Shown here piece after piece: positions 31,758-43,508 of a stretch of DNA of 64,000 bases. Below the pieces are notes generated by a model. It was given only the letters and a program-made list of their open reading frames with translations, was not told the origin of the DNA and ran no database searches. The position numbers and the translations under genes were made by a program. This DNA is from Stictocephala bisonia (taxonomy: Eukaryota; Arthropoda; Insecta; Hemiptera; Membracidae). Each line of letters opens with the position of its first letter. The first letter of the stretch is position 1. The stretch spans positions 248,001 to 312,000 of the forward strand of contig JAQJVL010000416.1 of assembly GCA_035578905.1 (NCBI GenBank). Direction: 5' to 3'.

Positions 31758-34624
31758 ATTATGGCAACACATTCACTATATATCACTTGAATATAAGGAG
31801 TGCTCGATATAAAATAGACCAGCTTCATGCCTCGTGGAACCAGCCACCTGACATTCTCTGTCTTACAGAACACTGGCTACACGAGGATGAACCTCTGATA
31901 ATTCCAGATTTCTCTTGCATATCGAAGTTTTGTCGTGGTTCGAGTTCGGGAGGTGGTGTTTCCATATTTTACAATAATAACAGTTCAGTTGAATTTTTTG
32001 CAACAAGCAGTAGGAATGATCTGGTTAAAAAGTTTTGCAACGAAGATTGTTTTGAATTTTCTATTGTAAATATTAAGCATGTACATAGTTTAGACCATCA
32101 AAAATCCAACTTAAAGTTTGTGCTCATTTGTTTGTATAGAGCTCCACATAATAATGTTCAGGAGTTTATTGAAAGGTTAGAAAATCTTATTTATAGTGTA
32201 GAGAAGGAGAATGAATTAATTTTAATTTGTGGAGATTGGAATGTAAACATTTTAGATTTTGTTGACCTTAGCGTTATAAAGATAAGAAATATACTAATGT
32301 CTTTCAATCTCCGTGAATTAGTGAATAGTGCCACGAGAGTTACAGCAAATAGTAAGTCACTACTTGATAATGTTGTAACAAACTTAGACCCTGCGACAGT
32401 TTCCTGTAATTCCTTCTTCAATACAATGTCTGATCATGATTCACAACTGATAAGAATAAACTACCAATGTAAAGAAACTTCCTGTACAGTAACAAAAAGA
32501 GTGTTCTCAAAACAAAATATTATTAATTTTAACAATTTTTTGTCTAAGGTAGACTGGAGTTTCTTAAACAAAATTGAAGGTGTCGACAACAAATTTGAAT
32601 CTTTTTCTGGAATTGTTAAATCACATTTTGATAATGCATTTCCTCTCAAAACAGTCCAGAAAAAACCTGGCGGCAAAAAGAAACACAAATTAAGCACTAG
32701 TTTAAAGGATTTTGCCAATCTGAATATCGATTTGGGGATTATGGCCCGCGATTCAAACGATCCAGCGCTAAAAGAATTGTTGAAGGAAAGGCAAATACTC
32801 TTTCGTAAGTGTTTACTCGAGGAGAAGCGTGCAACAATTTCTCGTGAAGTGCAGAGCTCCGATTGCTTGCAGCGGGCAATCTGGAGTGTTGTGCGTAGAG
32901 AGACACGTGAGACCGATCTTAATGTTTCTTTTCCAGCCTTAAAACACCAGGGAGACTCTGTTCAGTCGTTATCTAAAGTGGTTAATCTTTTTAATAGTCA
33001 TTTCTCAAATATTTCATGCACAAATATTTCATCTCATTCAAATTTTCAGTCTAATGTTCCGTGTAATCTGGCTCAAAAACTTCCACCAAGCGGTTCTTTA
33101 TTTTTTGCTCCTGTCAATAAAGTTGAAGTCGAACAAGCTATCATGTCCCTAAAATCTAAGAAGTCTTCAGGAACAGATAAAATATCCAGTTTTCTCATCA
33201 AACAAATTTACCAGGGCCTTCTTGAACCCCTAATACACCTCTTTAACGTTTCACTTTCCTCAGGCATTTTTCCCAACATCTATAAGACTTCTAAGGTTGT
33301 CCCTATTTTTAAGAAGGGGGACAAAGGTGATGTCAATAATTATCGACCAATTTCTATTTTGTGCACGCTTTCAAAGGTATTAGAAAAAGTTGCCTATAAA
33401 AGGTTGTTGGATCATCTGGAGAAAAATAACATCCTTATAGATAACCAGTATGGTTTTAGGCCAAATCGTTCAACCACTCAAGCAGCTGTTGATTTTATAA
33501 ATGATGTAGTATCACAGCTGGAACAGCGTGATCCAGCCTTGGGAGTATTTTGCGACCTTTCAAAGGCTTTCGATCGGGTTGATCACAACATCCTTGGTGA
33601 GAAATTGGAGATGTGTGGAGTGCGTGGAGTTGCTCTCTCCTGGTTCAAGTCATACCTTGCAGGCCGAAGTCAATTCGTGGAAATTTTAGGAAGCCGTTCT
33701 GAATATGTCGAATGCAGGTATGGGTTACCTCAGGGTAGCATTTTAGGGCCCTTGCTCTTCATCATTTATATAAATGATCTTGTTTCACATATTCCTTTGG
33801 CCAAATCTATACTTTTTGCGGATGACACAACGCTGCTGTTTGGGGGTCCTCAAACTGATCTGCAATATAGAGTCACAGAATCTATGGAAATTCTTCAACA
33901 TTGGTTATCAGTTAACAATCTTTTATTGAACTCAGAGAAAACAGTTTTTATTCAGTTTCTGACCAAAAATAAAAATCCTCAGCATATATCTTTGGAACAG
34001 TTTGAAATAAAAGAATGTTCTTCGGTCAAGATTCTAGGTCTGACCGTGGACAGTGGTTTATCATGGTCTTCTCACATATCTCAGCTGTGCAGTAAGCTGA
34101 GTCGAGTCAGTTATGCACTCAGAACCTTATATCCTCTCGTAGATTTAAATGCCTTGATTATGGTTTATTTTGGATGTTTCTCCTCTGTCATGACGTACGG
34201 AATTGAAGTGTGGGGTGGGTCTCCACATGCTTTGAAGGTTTTCTTGGCGCAAAAACGTGCTGTCCGAATCTTGAAAGGACTACCTCCACTGCATTCGTGT
34301 AGAGGAATTTTCCGACTCCTTAATCTGCTTACCCTTCCCTCCATTTTCATATTCAGGGTAATCATGACCACGATATATAATGCTGATGATCTCCCAGTTG
34401 TCGGCGCAAACCACAGGTATCCGACCAGGTATGGTGACGATATCCGCACTCCCCAACATCGCCTGACACTCTCTGAAAGGGGAGTATCTTTTACTGGACC
34501 TGTTCTTTATAACAAACTCCCTGCTGGAATTAAAAGTTTAAAAGGGACTGGATTCAAGAAATCTGTCAGGAATTATTTGATCAGCAAGGAATTTTATAGT
34601 TTACAGGAATTCCTGTCTACTTGA
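31740..34624 (+). CDS. LINE D ORF2: endonuclease and reverse transcriptase, open
   Basis: Over 945 codons without a stop. The endonuclease starts at FTIYHLNIRSARYKIDQL and has ILCLTEHWLHEDE (catalytic E), LICLYRAPHNNVQEF, LICGDWNVNILDF (GDxN) and NTMSDHDSQLI (SDH). The reverse transcriptase has SKKSSGTDKISSFLIKQI, NNYRPISILCTLSKVLEKV, QYGFRPNRSTTQAAVDFI, GVFCDLSKAFDRVDHNIL (catalytic D), YGLPQGSILGPLLFIIYI and ILFADDTTLLFGG (catalytic FADD), then VKILGLTVDSGLSWSSHI. The C-terminal domain ends at SKEFYSLQEFLST. All catalytic residues are present. It nicks target DNA and copies the element RNA. The exact start is unclear: the frame is open from before the reported 31787, and an ATG at about 31759 lies in a different frame. 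Confidence 0.88.
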
Positions 34625-34776
34625 CCCGAAAACAACAGATTTACATTGTTTTTGTTACTTTGTCATGTGTATATATTATTTTAACACTAGTTGTTTATTT
34701 ATTTTAAGTTTATCTGTAATGACGAATGAGATATACATCTTTTTGTATTTTATTCAGAATAAATAATGTCTAAATA

Positions 34777-36670
34777 ATGTCTAATAGAAATGTTTTAAAT
34801 TATCTAATTAGGGATGCTAAAGAGACATTTTACAAAAACCAGATAAGTAGCCCTAAAAATAATCCCAGGAAACTTTGGAAAAATTTGTCAGAACTGCTAG
34901 GGACGGGGATAAAGTGTGATAGGTTTCCAGTTGAGCATTTTTCAAACTCGAAAGAGAAGCGTAAACAGGAAATCGATATATTGAGAGTAGTTGACAGATT
35001 TAATGAATATTATGTAGGAGTTGGTGAGAACCTTGCCAGTGCTTTCCCCCTGTGGCCGATGTCATAGTTGATGATAAGCACATAGGGTGGATTCCGTGTT
35101 CCAGCTTGAGCCAATCTCTGAAGAAGAACTGGAGAAGTGCATTGTTGGCTTGAGAGGTGGTTCTGCACCTGGTATTGATAATATTCCTGCCTCAATATTC
35201 AAAAATAATTTTTATTCGATAAAAGAACCCTTATTGCAAATTAAAATGGAAGCATAACGAAAGGCATATTTCCAACTTCTTTAAAAACCGGAAAAGTTGT
35301 TCCGATTTAAAAAAAATGGAAAAAACCTGTTTGTTAATTACAGGCCTATAACCCTCTTAAATGTGATGGCTAAGCTTCTAGAGAAATGTGTCAGAAATAA
35401 ATTGCAGAAGTACATATTAAATAAAAACATTTTATACAACAACCAATTCGGCTTTAGGAACGATAAACATTTAAATGATGATTTGTTCAAGTTAACTAAA
35501 GAAATACACAACATAATTGGTAGAAACAATAAACCATTATTATTATTTATAGACCTTGCTAAGGCTTTTGATACAGTTGACCGTGACTTATTGATAAAGA
35601 AACTTGAGTGCATTGGTGTTGTTGGCACGACATTAAATTGGTTTGAATATTATTTAAGTGACCGGTTTCAAGTAGTCTCTATAATGGGCCAACACAGCTT
35701 ATGTAGGAAAATTGATTTTGGCGTAATTCAAGGTAGTACGCTGGGCCCACTCCTTTACCTAATTTATGTAAATAATCTTGGTAACATAAATTTAGTCAAT
35801 GGCAGTTCTTTTCTTTACGCCGATGACATGGCTCTATTATTTGAAGGGGCCAACTGGCCTGAAGTGTATTGACTGGCAGAACGTGGCCTGCTCGCTGTCA
35901 GGCGGTGGTTTGATCAGAATCGGCTCACATTGAATATTGGCAAAACTACACATATTGCTATTTCCTTGAGAGCTGATGCTGACCCCATAGATCAACGCTT
36001 ACTACTACTCTTGTGGCTGTACTGTTGATTGTAAGACTTGTGAGAATGTTGAGTGTGTTAGTGAATATAAATATTTGGGTGTGATTTTCGATAACCGGAT
36101 GAAATGGAATAAACATGTTGATTATATTAGGAACAAGATATGAAAATTTATTTTCATTTTTTATTCTCTAAAAAATATTATTTCGCTAGATCTTATCCGT
36201 CAGCTATACTATGCATACATTCAATCTGTTTTGCAGTTTGGTATAATAGCATAGGTGCTACATACAAGTCAATAATTTTACCTTTAGAATTAACTCAGAA
36301 GGCTGTTATGAAAGCTGCTTTAAAGAAATGTCGTAGGTTTCCTTCAGACTTGCTGTTTGATGAAATGAAAGTCTTTCCGATCAATCAGCTTTACATAAGG
36401 TGTTTACTTTTGTATATATTTAGAAACAAAAATAATATGTTCACTATTATCGGTCATAATTATCCTACTAGAACCGCGGTAAATGTAGGTATAAGAGTTC
36501 CTAGACTGCCTAAATCAGCCAATTTAACAAGCTCATTTTATGTTTAAAATATTCTGTTCACTAAATTACCAGCCTGCATAAGATATTCTGATACTTATAA
36601 GATAAATTTCTATAAAAAATTAATAAATAACTGGTTAATTAATTTAGGAAGATTAGAGGTTGACAAATTA
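34777..36670 (+). pseudogene. LINE C reverse transcriptase and C-terminal domain, frameshifted
   Basis: 34777-35067 is the linker (NVLNYLIRDAKETFYKNQIS). 35068-35296 is frameshifted (SAPGIDNIPASIF type block). 35297-35872 is the reverse transcriptase core, with NYRPITLLNVMAKLLEKCV, LLLFIDLAKAFDTVDRDLL, GVIQGSTLGPLLYLIYV and SSFLYADDMALLFEG, so the catalytic residues are present, though PQG reads IQG. After a stop at 35870 come two further shifted pieces, including EYKYLGVIFDNRMKWNKHV and 36140-36547, with a C-terminal NYPTRTAVNVGIRVPR block. Dead copy. Confidence 0.85.
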
Positions 36671-37390
36671 ATGAGTTCCATTTATGTATAATTTAGAGCT
36701 TGAATGTACTTGATTATATGGGAGTGTGCTTGAACATTGCAGGTGTGGATGGAAGAATAAGTGTTTGTTAGTTCTTGTTTCGTGTGCATGAGTAAATGCT
36801 CGTATGTGGTGTGTGTGAGTGAGCAACTATGCATGCATGGGTGTGTTTGCGTCTGTGCGTGCATGAGAGGTTGTGCGAGTTGCATCTGTGCGTGCATGAG
36901 AGAATGTTGTGCGCATGCATGTATGTGCGGTTGTGTGCACATGAGTGTTTGTGTGTATGTGGCGAGCATGCGTGCGTATGCGTTTCGTGAGTGCGTGTGT
37001 GTCTGTGCGCGTATATGTGTGTATGCGTCTGTGCGTGCACGTGTGTGTGAGCGGCTGTTCGCACATGAGTGTGTGTCTTTCTGTCTGAGTGTGTCATTTT
37101 TTTTCTGTTTCTTCTTCTCTTAGATGTAATATTATCATCATTATTATTTGTGTTTTTTTTCTCTCCTGCGGCCTCTGGTATGAGGAGTTTATTTTTTATT
37201 GTATTTCATAATATGGATATTAAGTATTTTTGTTATTTAAGTTTTCCATTCACCAGGAAACATTTTTACTGATAACTACTCGGTCCTCTCGCACAGGCTT
37301 TAGCCCATGAGAGGATCATTCTCAGTTATATTTTGTATTGTTACTTTTGTACTTTTCTTTTTTTGGGAATAAACCGATTTTTGTTGATTT
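34784..37390 (+). mobile_element. LINE C, 3' half
   Basis: Continuation of LINE C after LINE D. It holds the rest of the linker, reverse transcriptase, C-terminal domain and a long 3' UTR that includes a TG-rich stretch (36770-37095). It ends near 'gggaataaaccgatttttg' at about 37390, where the Penelope-like element resumes on the minus strand. Confidence 0.82.
36770..37095 (+). repeat. TG/TGCG-rich low-complexity tract in LINE C 3' UTR
   Basis: A degenerate 'gtgtgcgtgcatgag'-type repeat with tandem-like copies at about 36855-36905 ('ctgtgcgtgcatgagag' twice, about 34 bp apart). Long frames predicted on both strands here are low-complexity artefacts. Confidence 0.75.
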
Positions 37391-37394
37391 GGTT

Positions 37395-39060
37395 GGAACG
37401 TAGTGTATGTAACAGGTTTGTTTTCATTGTCCTGACGATTGCATGCTTTTTTAGTTTTATGTCTTCTCTTTAATTTTTGAACAAGTTTATTAGGACAGTT
37501 GTTCATTTTTAGCAAATGGCACATTTCTTCTTTTTTGTAATTTTTATTTTCATTTTAAGATGAAATAAGTTCAATTTTTTGGAATAAACTAGTAGCAAGT
37601 CCAATTTTAACATGTTCAGGATGGTAACAAAAATAATTTAAATATTGCCCACTGAATGTTTTTTATGATACAAAGAGGTTTCAAGTTTATTGTCTTCTGT
37701 TTTGGTTATTAATATGTCTAAAAATGGAAGTTTTCCTTCTTCTTTTTCTATGAAATTTTATCCTTGGTCGTATTTCATTCAAAGAACTAAAAATTTAATA
37801 TATATATCATCTTGGTTTTCCCAAATACAAAATATATCGTCAACATAACGAAGCCATATTTTCGGTTTGATGGTCCATTTATTGAATGTTAATTTTTTTA
37901 AAAAAATCCATTAAAATGTTACTTATAATGGGACCAAGGACTCCTCCCATTGGTAAACCAGAAACTTGTTTATAAAATTGTTCATTATTTTTGAAGTAGT
38001 TATATATAATAACTAGTATTTATTAGTAGTTATGTGTATATAACACAGACTTCTAATAAATTTAAAATGTTATAAATAGATAGATTGGTTCTTGAACTTA
38101 AATTTTCATCTTTCTCTAGTTTTGATTGTACAGTATTATGTTTAAAGCTTCAGTTACAGGTACTTTTGTAAAAAGGCTACACAAATCATAGCTAACCATA
38201 ATGTCTGAATTTTTTATTGTTAAGCACTTTAGTTTTTCTAAAAAATCAAATGAGTTTTTAGCGTATGAAAAATAATTGCCAAATAAAGGAGTTAAAATTG
38301 GGAGGAAAAATTTAGAAAGTTGATAAGTAGGGCAGTCAATAGAGCTTACAATTGGTCATAAGGGAATTCCTTCTTCATTTATTTCATGAAGACCATAAAA
38401 AAAGGGGTGGTTTAGAGAAATTTGAATTTAATTTGGCATGATTTGTTTTACTAATCTTGTGTTCAACATTTTTAAGTGAATTTTTTACTTGTTGTTCGAT
38501 TTTTTTAGTAGGACCTTTTTTAATAATTCATATTCATCAGTAGAGACTAATTCATTGATTTTACTGATATATTCAGTTTTATCTAACTCTATGGTTATTT
38601 TGCCTTTATCAGCTGGAAGAATAACGATCGAATCATCACTTTGTAGTGTCTTAAGAGCCAAAAATTCTTTTGTTGATAAATTAGGTTTTGGTTAATGTGA
38701 ATGTTCAAGGATTTGTCTTATTTGCGCCCTGTTATAGTCTTCTTGTTCAGGAGGAAGTAAACCAGCAGCACAATCTGTGGGCATAACAAAATCAATGTTT
38801 GAATAATTACAATTTGACACTGTAAAGTTTAATCCTATATTTAAAAGAAAAGTTTCATCATCATTTAGTTGTTTTTTGGATAGATTTAGTACAAAAATGT
38901 TACTATTAAAATCATTAATGTTACCTTCAGTTTCAATTTGGGAACAAAAAGGTTTGTCTTTTGATTTAGTATTTTAAAAGCTTTGCTGTTTATTTAACCT
39001 TAAAAATGAAAGTGATGCTTTGAAAAACTCTAATTTCCCCATTTTTACTATTGCGACATT
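37395..39060 (-). mobile_element. Penelope-like element, reverse transcriptase part
   Basis: Minus-strand reading from the right shows a degraded N-terminal region (LLNIGLNFTVSN, about 38840). Then QSDDSIVILPADKGK (about 38610-38650), a FFYGLHEINEEGIPL block, a SSIDCPTYQLSKFFLPIL block, IMVSYDLCSLFTKVPVTEAL, VSGLPMGGVLGPIISNILM (about 37900-37960), WLRYVDDIFCIW (about 37823-37858, keeping the catalytic DD), and a CNRQDNENKPVTYTT region. This order, with PADKG, DLCSLFTKVP and RYVDD, is characteristic of Penelope-like elements rather than LINEs. Stops and shifts are frequent. The endonuclease half is at 27780-28295. LINE C separates the two. Confidence 0.82.
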
Positions 39061-39117
39061 GTTGTCAGTGGGGACCGCTGAGCTTGCAGACAGATTGTAA
39101 CGTTCCCAAAATTATTG

Positions 39118-39815
39118 TTTTCGTTTTGTTTTCAATCTTAGATATAGAGATCACGTGACTCCCCTTTTTAACGATCTTTCTGTTATGAAATTCGACAATA
39201 TTTGACAGCTCCATATACTCACTATGCTGCACTCTATTTTATATCTTGATTCACCTGCTTATCTAACTGAACACTTTCCTTTCATCACTGGGATCAGTTC
39301 TAGAAACACTGCACGGAGCAACACTGTTATCTATTCACATTCATAGAATTTCGATATATAACAAATCATTCACAGTGGCCTCTTGCCAACTTTGGTATAA
39401 TCTGCCTGTTCACATAAGAGGCGTTGTTGAGCAAGCTTGGTTCCGTGCGTGTGTTAGGGGCCTGCTGCGGGCCTCGCGGTATTGAGTGTTTACGAGCCAG
39501 GGAGTATGTTTATGGCATTGTATGAATGTTGATGAATGACTGTTATTATTTGATTAATTTAAATTTTAACTCTGTTTTCAATTTTGTTTATTTTTATATA
39601 CTTATTAAAAGGTTTATGTTATTTTAAAAATAATAAATTTAAAAATGTATTAATTTTATTTGACTAGTGAATGTGCTAAGTAAAGTTAGTTTATTCGTTT
39701 TATTATGTTTTGACATGATTTTTTGTTGTTATTGCTGGTTAGGTGTAAGAGGACAATAGTCCTAACCTCACCATTTGTACACTTTGTTGTCAATAAAGCC
39801 ATTTTTCATTTCATT
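39118..39815 (+). mobile_element. LINE E, 3' fragment
   Basis: A plus-strand remnant of a LINE C-terminal domain (FRYRDHVTPLFNDLSVMKFD near 39140, a SPAYLTEHF block, and a degraded CQLWYNLPVHIRG block near 39390-39415). A 3' UTR follows, ending 'gtcaataaagccatttttca'. The terminal sequence resembles that of the nested LINE at 3506-5386, so it may be of the same family. No catalytic region is retained. Confidence 0.72.
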
Positions 39816-40356
39816 ATTCTTTAGAATTATTAGATATTCGCATTTATTGTAAAACTTTTCAGCAGTGAACATGTTAAGTTTTGTTATACAATAATTTTCA
39901 ATTACTATCAAGTAGAGTTTCGGCAACAATAATTGATAGCATTAGCATACAGTGTACATAGAAGTCATGGTCACATAACAATGAAACAATTCGATGACAG
40001 GTAATTGATTTTTATCTCCTTTATTTATTATTTATTTATTTAGTTTTTTGTTTATTATAACATTATGCCAAGCCATGTAAGTGAGGTGACAAGGTTTTTT
40101 TTTTATTTAATGTAAATAAAAATGTTTTCTCAGATAGTAAATTATACACAGTTTTAATAAAATTAAATCATATATTAATAATTAGCTTTCCTGGGTTTGT
40201 CGCAACCTAAAACCAATAAAGTATCCCTGTTACAAAAATGTGCATAAATTACTTTATTTCCAAAAAAATACAGATGTTTTAAATGGAATAGCTAGATATT
40301 AACTGGCCACTTTTACCATTTAATGGTGTCTTCAGTTTACTTTTGTTTGATTTCAG
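39816..40356 (+). other. intron 4 tail before exon 5
   Basis: AT-rich unassigned sequence up to the acceptor of exon 5. Confidence 0.5.
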
Positions 40357-40422
40357 GATGGCAGTGAACTTGCTGTGATGAAAATTGATGAGGAAATAAT
40401 AGATGACATCAGTATACCCTTG
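40357..40422 (+). CDS. Host zinc-finger gene, exon 5
   Basis: 66 bp, acceptor GTTTGATTTCAG (ending 40356), donor TTG|GTAATT (40422/40423), phase 0 in and out. It encodes an acidic peptide with DGSELAVMKIDEEIIDDISI. It contains a possible sumoylation-type site (MKID), which is inference. The intron before it is 19.6 kb and filled with LINEs and a Penelope-like element. Confidence 0.72.
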
Positions 40423-41325
40423 GTAATTTGTTTGTATTTCATTAATTTTAAAAATATAAGTAATGGATCAGTGAACCTGAATTCCTTTTCCAATCCTATA
40501 ATATATTCAAGATGTTATTGTCACTAACAAAAATACATACCATTAGTAGTCTCAGTCATTCAAACTACTATTACGGTGTGGTATATTTTGATTGTTGCTA
40601 CGATGTGTTGTCATCGATTAAGAAGAAGACAAAGACAAACAAATCTTGGAAGTGAATAAGCAAACCTAGCCCAACCACTGTTTGTCTGTAAATGTAATAT
40701 TTCTTTGTATATTTTCGCTTCATTGGTTTTTTCATTTTGTTAAATATTTGATCATATGTTTTGAAGATTATTTGTATTTTTGTGTAGGGTATTATAGTAT
40801 TTATTTGTGAATAGTTAAAAACAAATTTGTTCCTGCTCAATAGTTGTTACTTATAAATAATAACTACATGAAGAGTGGTTATTTGCATTTACGTAACTTC
40901 ATAATTATTAAATTTATATTTATTTTATTTATTTATTCATTCTTAAGACGCCGATCGTCAAGATATGGGTGAATATAGATTTCGAATTAGTGTAGATGAA
41001 CGAGTGTAGTCTTTGTTACTATCTGAGTTCGACTTAGCAACCACATAGTGTTGGTCTGATTTTCAGCTAACTGACAAGTCAGTCTGACACTTAGTTCTCT
41101 TTGACACACAACATCTGAACCTTGATTACCATCCAATATGGACACCCCAGGCTTATATAGCAGTGTCCACATTGATGGCAACCATTGAGCGGATGCCATT
41201 TCGTAATAATTAATAATTATGATTGTTCTTAACTTAAACAAAGACATTTTCTTTAGTAATGGACACATAAATAGTAAAATAATAATTTAGATAATACTAT
41301 AATATTATCTATACTATAGATAATA
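40423..41325. other. intron 5, left part, unassigned
   Basis: AT-rich sequence, no recognised gene. The minus-strand frames at 40598-40840 and 40987-41268 lack motifs. Confidence 0.45.
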
Positions 41326-41800
41326 CTAGTTTTTATGTGTCCAAATTAAATTTAAAAGTTTTTCAAATGTTTGGAATTGTATTTGAAAGGTATCAGTGGA
41401 GTTCTGAAAATTCCAGTTTTCTCTGGAAAGGGAGGAATTTAGATTATTAGTATTTGGAGATCTCGTGTCACCTTGTTTTCTGTGAAGTATAGGATTAATT
41501 GATGGGCAGTAAGCGTCCAGAGATGAGCGCTTGTTGGGCGTAATGATCATGTATGGCTGCATTGATCACAGAGGCCTAAACACCAAGTATGTTTGATATA
41601 ATGTTGTTGATTGCTGTTTTAGAGGTGGCTGCCATGCTAGTGGGGGTGTTTATTAACCACTTAAGACCTCAAGCAGTCGACAAACCGTTTTGTTAGTGGG
41701 TGTTCAGTAGCTGGTGCATTAATATTGAAATCCCCCATAAGAATGAAGTACCTCTGCTTTGTTGTCAGTTCCTGCAAGAGCGGCTCAAATTATAAAAAAA
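41326..41800 (-). pseudogene. LINE endonuclease fragment
   Basis: Minus-strand reading starts near LQELTTKQRYFILMGDFNIN (GDxN motif of LINE endonucleases). It continues in shifted frames with TSMAATSKTAINNIISNIL and SVINAAIHDHYAQQAL (degraded SDH), then LSRENWNFQNSTDTFQIQF, as in the linker after the endonuclease. Several stops. A small decayed piece without reverse transcriptase, in intron 5. Confidence 0.65.
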
Positions 41801-43044
41801 AAAACACAAAAAAATAGATGTTCAATTCCACTAGGAGACCTATTATAAATTCAAGTACTGAAATTTATTCTTTTTCGAAAAAAATGTTTAGGCCTATGGC
41901 TTTTAAAATCTTTTTCTACCAAGTCTTAATTTTGAATTTGGTGAATGAGAAACAATGTTTGAAAAATATTGTAACGCCTCCACCTTTTAAAGTGTTCCGT
42001 CAAATAACTCTAATTAAATCACTTGTGCACCATTTTCTCCATTTTAGGGGTGCTTTCAACCTGTGACAAAACAATACTAACACATTTTTTAATGAATCCC
42101 AAATATACTTTGTTGAGTTTGTAATAATGATCTGGCTTATAACAATAATAATTAATTAATGCCATAACAATAATAATTAAGTTTATCTTAGATAGGCTTC
42201 TGTGGTCATTTAAATCATATATAAAATCATGCCTTCTACATTCCAATGAGTAAATAAATTATGTAATAATATTGCTGGGGTTAGGTTGTAGGGCACTATT
42301 AATATAACAGAAGGTGTAGAACATCAGAGACCTACCTAAGAAGTTATTCTGATTTGAGATGCCGACAAAGTTTATATTACTTTTTTACATTTTAAAGTGT
42401 ATTATAGTTAAATATTGCATTTTTTAAAATAATGGTTTTTAAGGTAACACTTTTGTAGATTTATATTAAACACGGCATGTGTAACACAACTTTTTTGTTT
42501 ATGTACATATTCTTATATGTTTGATATTTTCTAAAACTAGGTAAAATGTTACACTTTGGCTATCTTGAAATTTATGAATTATAAATATATATTTGATCAG
42601 GCATACCCTCATCTTTTTTTTATATATTTTTTTTTTAATACACACATCATATATGCAGAACTTTTGGGATTATATGATTCTCTGGTTCATTGTGAGTGCA
42701 GGGATATATTTAACATAACTAGGTTTACTACATTTTAGTATTTTTTATCAATTTTGTAGTAAACATCTGCAAAAAGGCCAAAAATAGCTTGGCGTTTTTG
42801 ACAAACGTAGTTGCCTCTACTCAGGTTAACCAATAATCCTTTCAACATTGTCGTACCATCTCTTGAGATAGACATTGTGTTCCTGTAGGCATAGTGCAGG
42901 CAATATTTTGTTGGTGCTATATAGTTAAAAGATTTTCACTATGCTACACTAAATTTACACCTTGTTCTTAAGATCAATTTAGAACAAGGTCTTATTCCAC
43001 CACAACAGGTATATGCATTGGTAGTAAATTAGGTAAATTTCTCT
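41801..43044. other. intron 5, middle part, unassigned
   Basis: AT-rich. It contains a local duplication of 'aacaataataattaa' around 42138-42180. No gene is recognised. Confidence 0.45.
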
Positions 43045-43245
43045 TGGCCCATGGTCGGTTACAGCCGGTCATAGGCAATGAATGAAGAGGGGGCTCTTTT
43101 ATGAAAACATTAGTCTACACAAACAGTTATCTTGAAGAATTGTTAAATATCTATTATTACTATCAGCTGATAGTTATTATTGTACTATTTTTTAGTACTA
43201 TGGTTTGTAGCAATACCACCACACGCCCAGACTAACTATTAAATC
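43045..43245 (+). repeat. dispersed repeat D1, copy 2
   Basis: Diverged copy of 1815-2015, sharing 'gagggggctcttttatgaaa' and the following TATTA/ATCAGC-rich block and tail. Both end in a 'gcccagactaact' / 'gcccgcacaaacta' segment. Confidence 0.6.
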
Positions 43246-43508
43246 GGTAAGAAGTTGGTGTGCTCTTAGTGCCTACAGAGCATCATCTGATGATTCTTAA
43301 AAAATATGAACCTTTATTTCCACTCAAAAATATAATAGTTACAATATGGTAAAACAAATAAAAATGATTAGATATCTATTTATTGAGAATTACTCAGGAA
43401 AACTCATTAACTAAACAAAAATATATTACTGTGATTTGACAATTAATTGTTGGCATTGGATTAGATGATTGGTAAATTTGTTGGAGATTACCAATGCTTC
43501 AATTTTTT

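Larger units (their letters stand above)
29592..34783 (+). mobile_element. LINE D, full-length and near-intact, nested in LINE C
   Basis: A 5.19-kb plus-strand LINE inserted in LINE C. The flanks carry a short ATAG duplication (29588-29591 and 34784-34787), and the protein reading of LINE C is continuous across the insertion. Order: 660-nt GC-richer 5' leader starting 'gggggtatagagggttggta', ORF1 (30253-31482), ORF2 (31479/31740-34624), a 160-nt 3' UTR, and a tail of repeated 'aaataatgtct'. CR1/jockey-group features: endonuclease, reverse transcriptase, no RNase H. The best candidate in the window for a recently mobile element. Confidence 0.88.

Noticed and set aside
36682..37123. Overlapping frames with His/Thr or Cys/Val repeats
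   Set aside because: Low-complexity TG-rich sequence in the 3' UTR of LINE C. Frames on both strands are artefacts.
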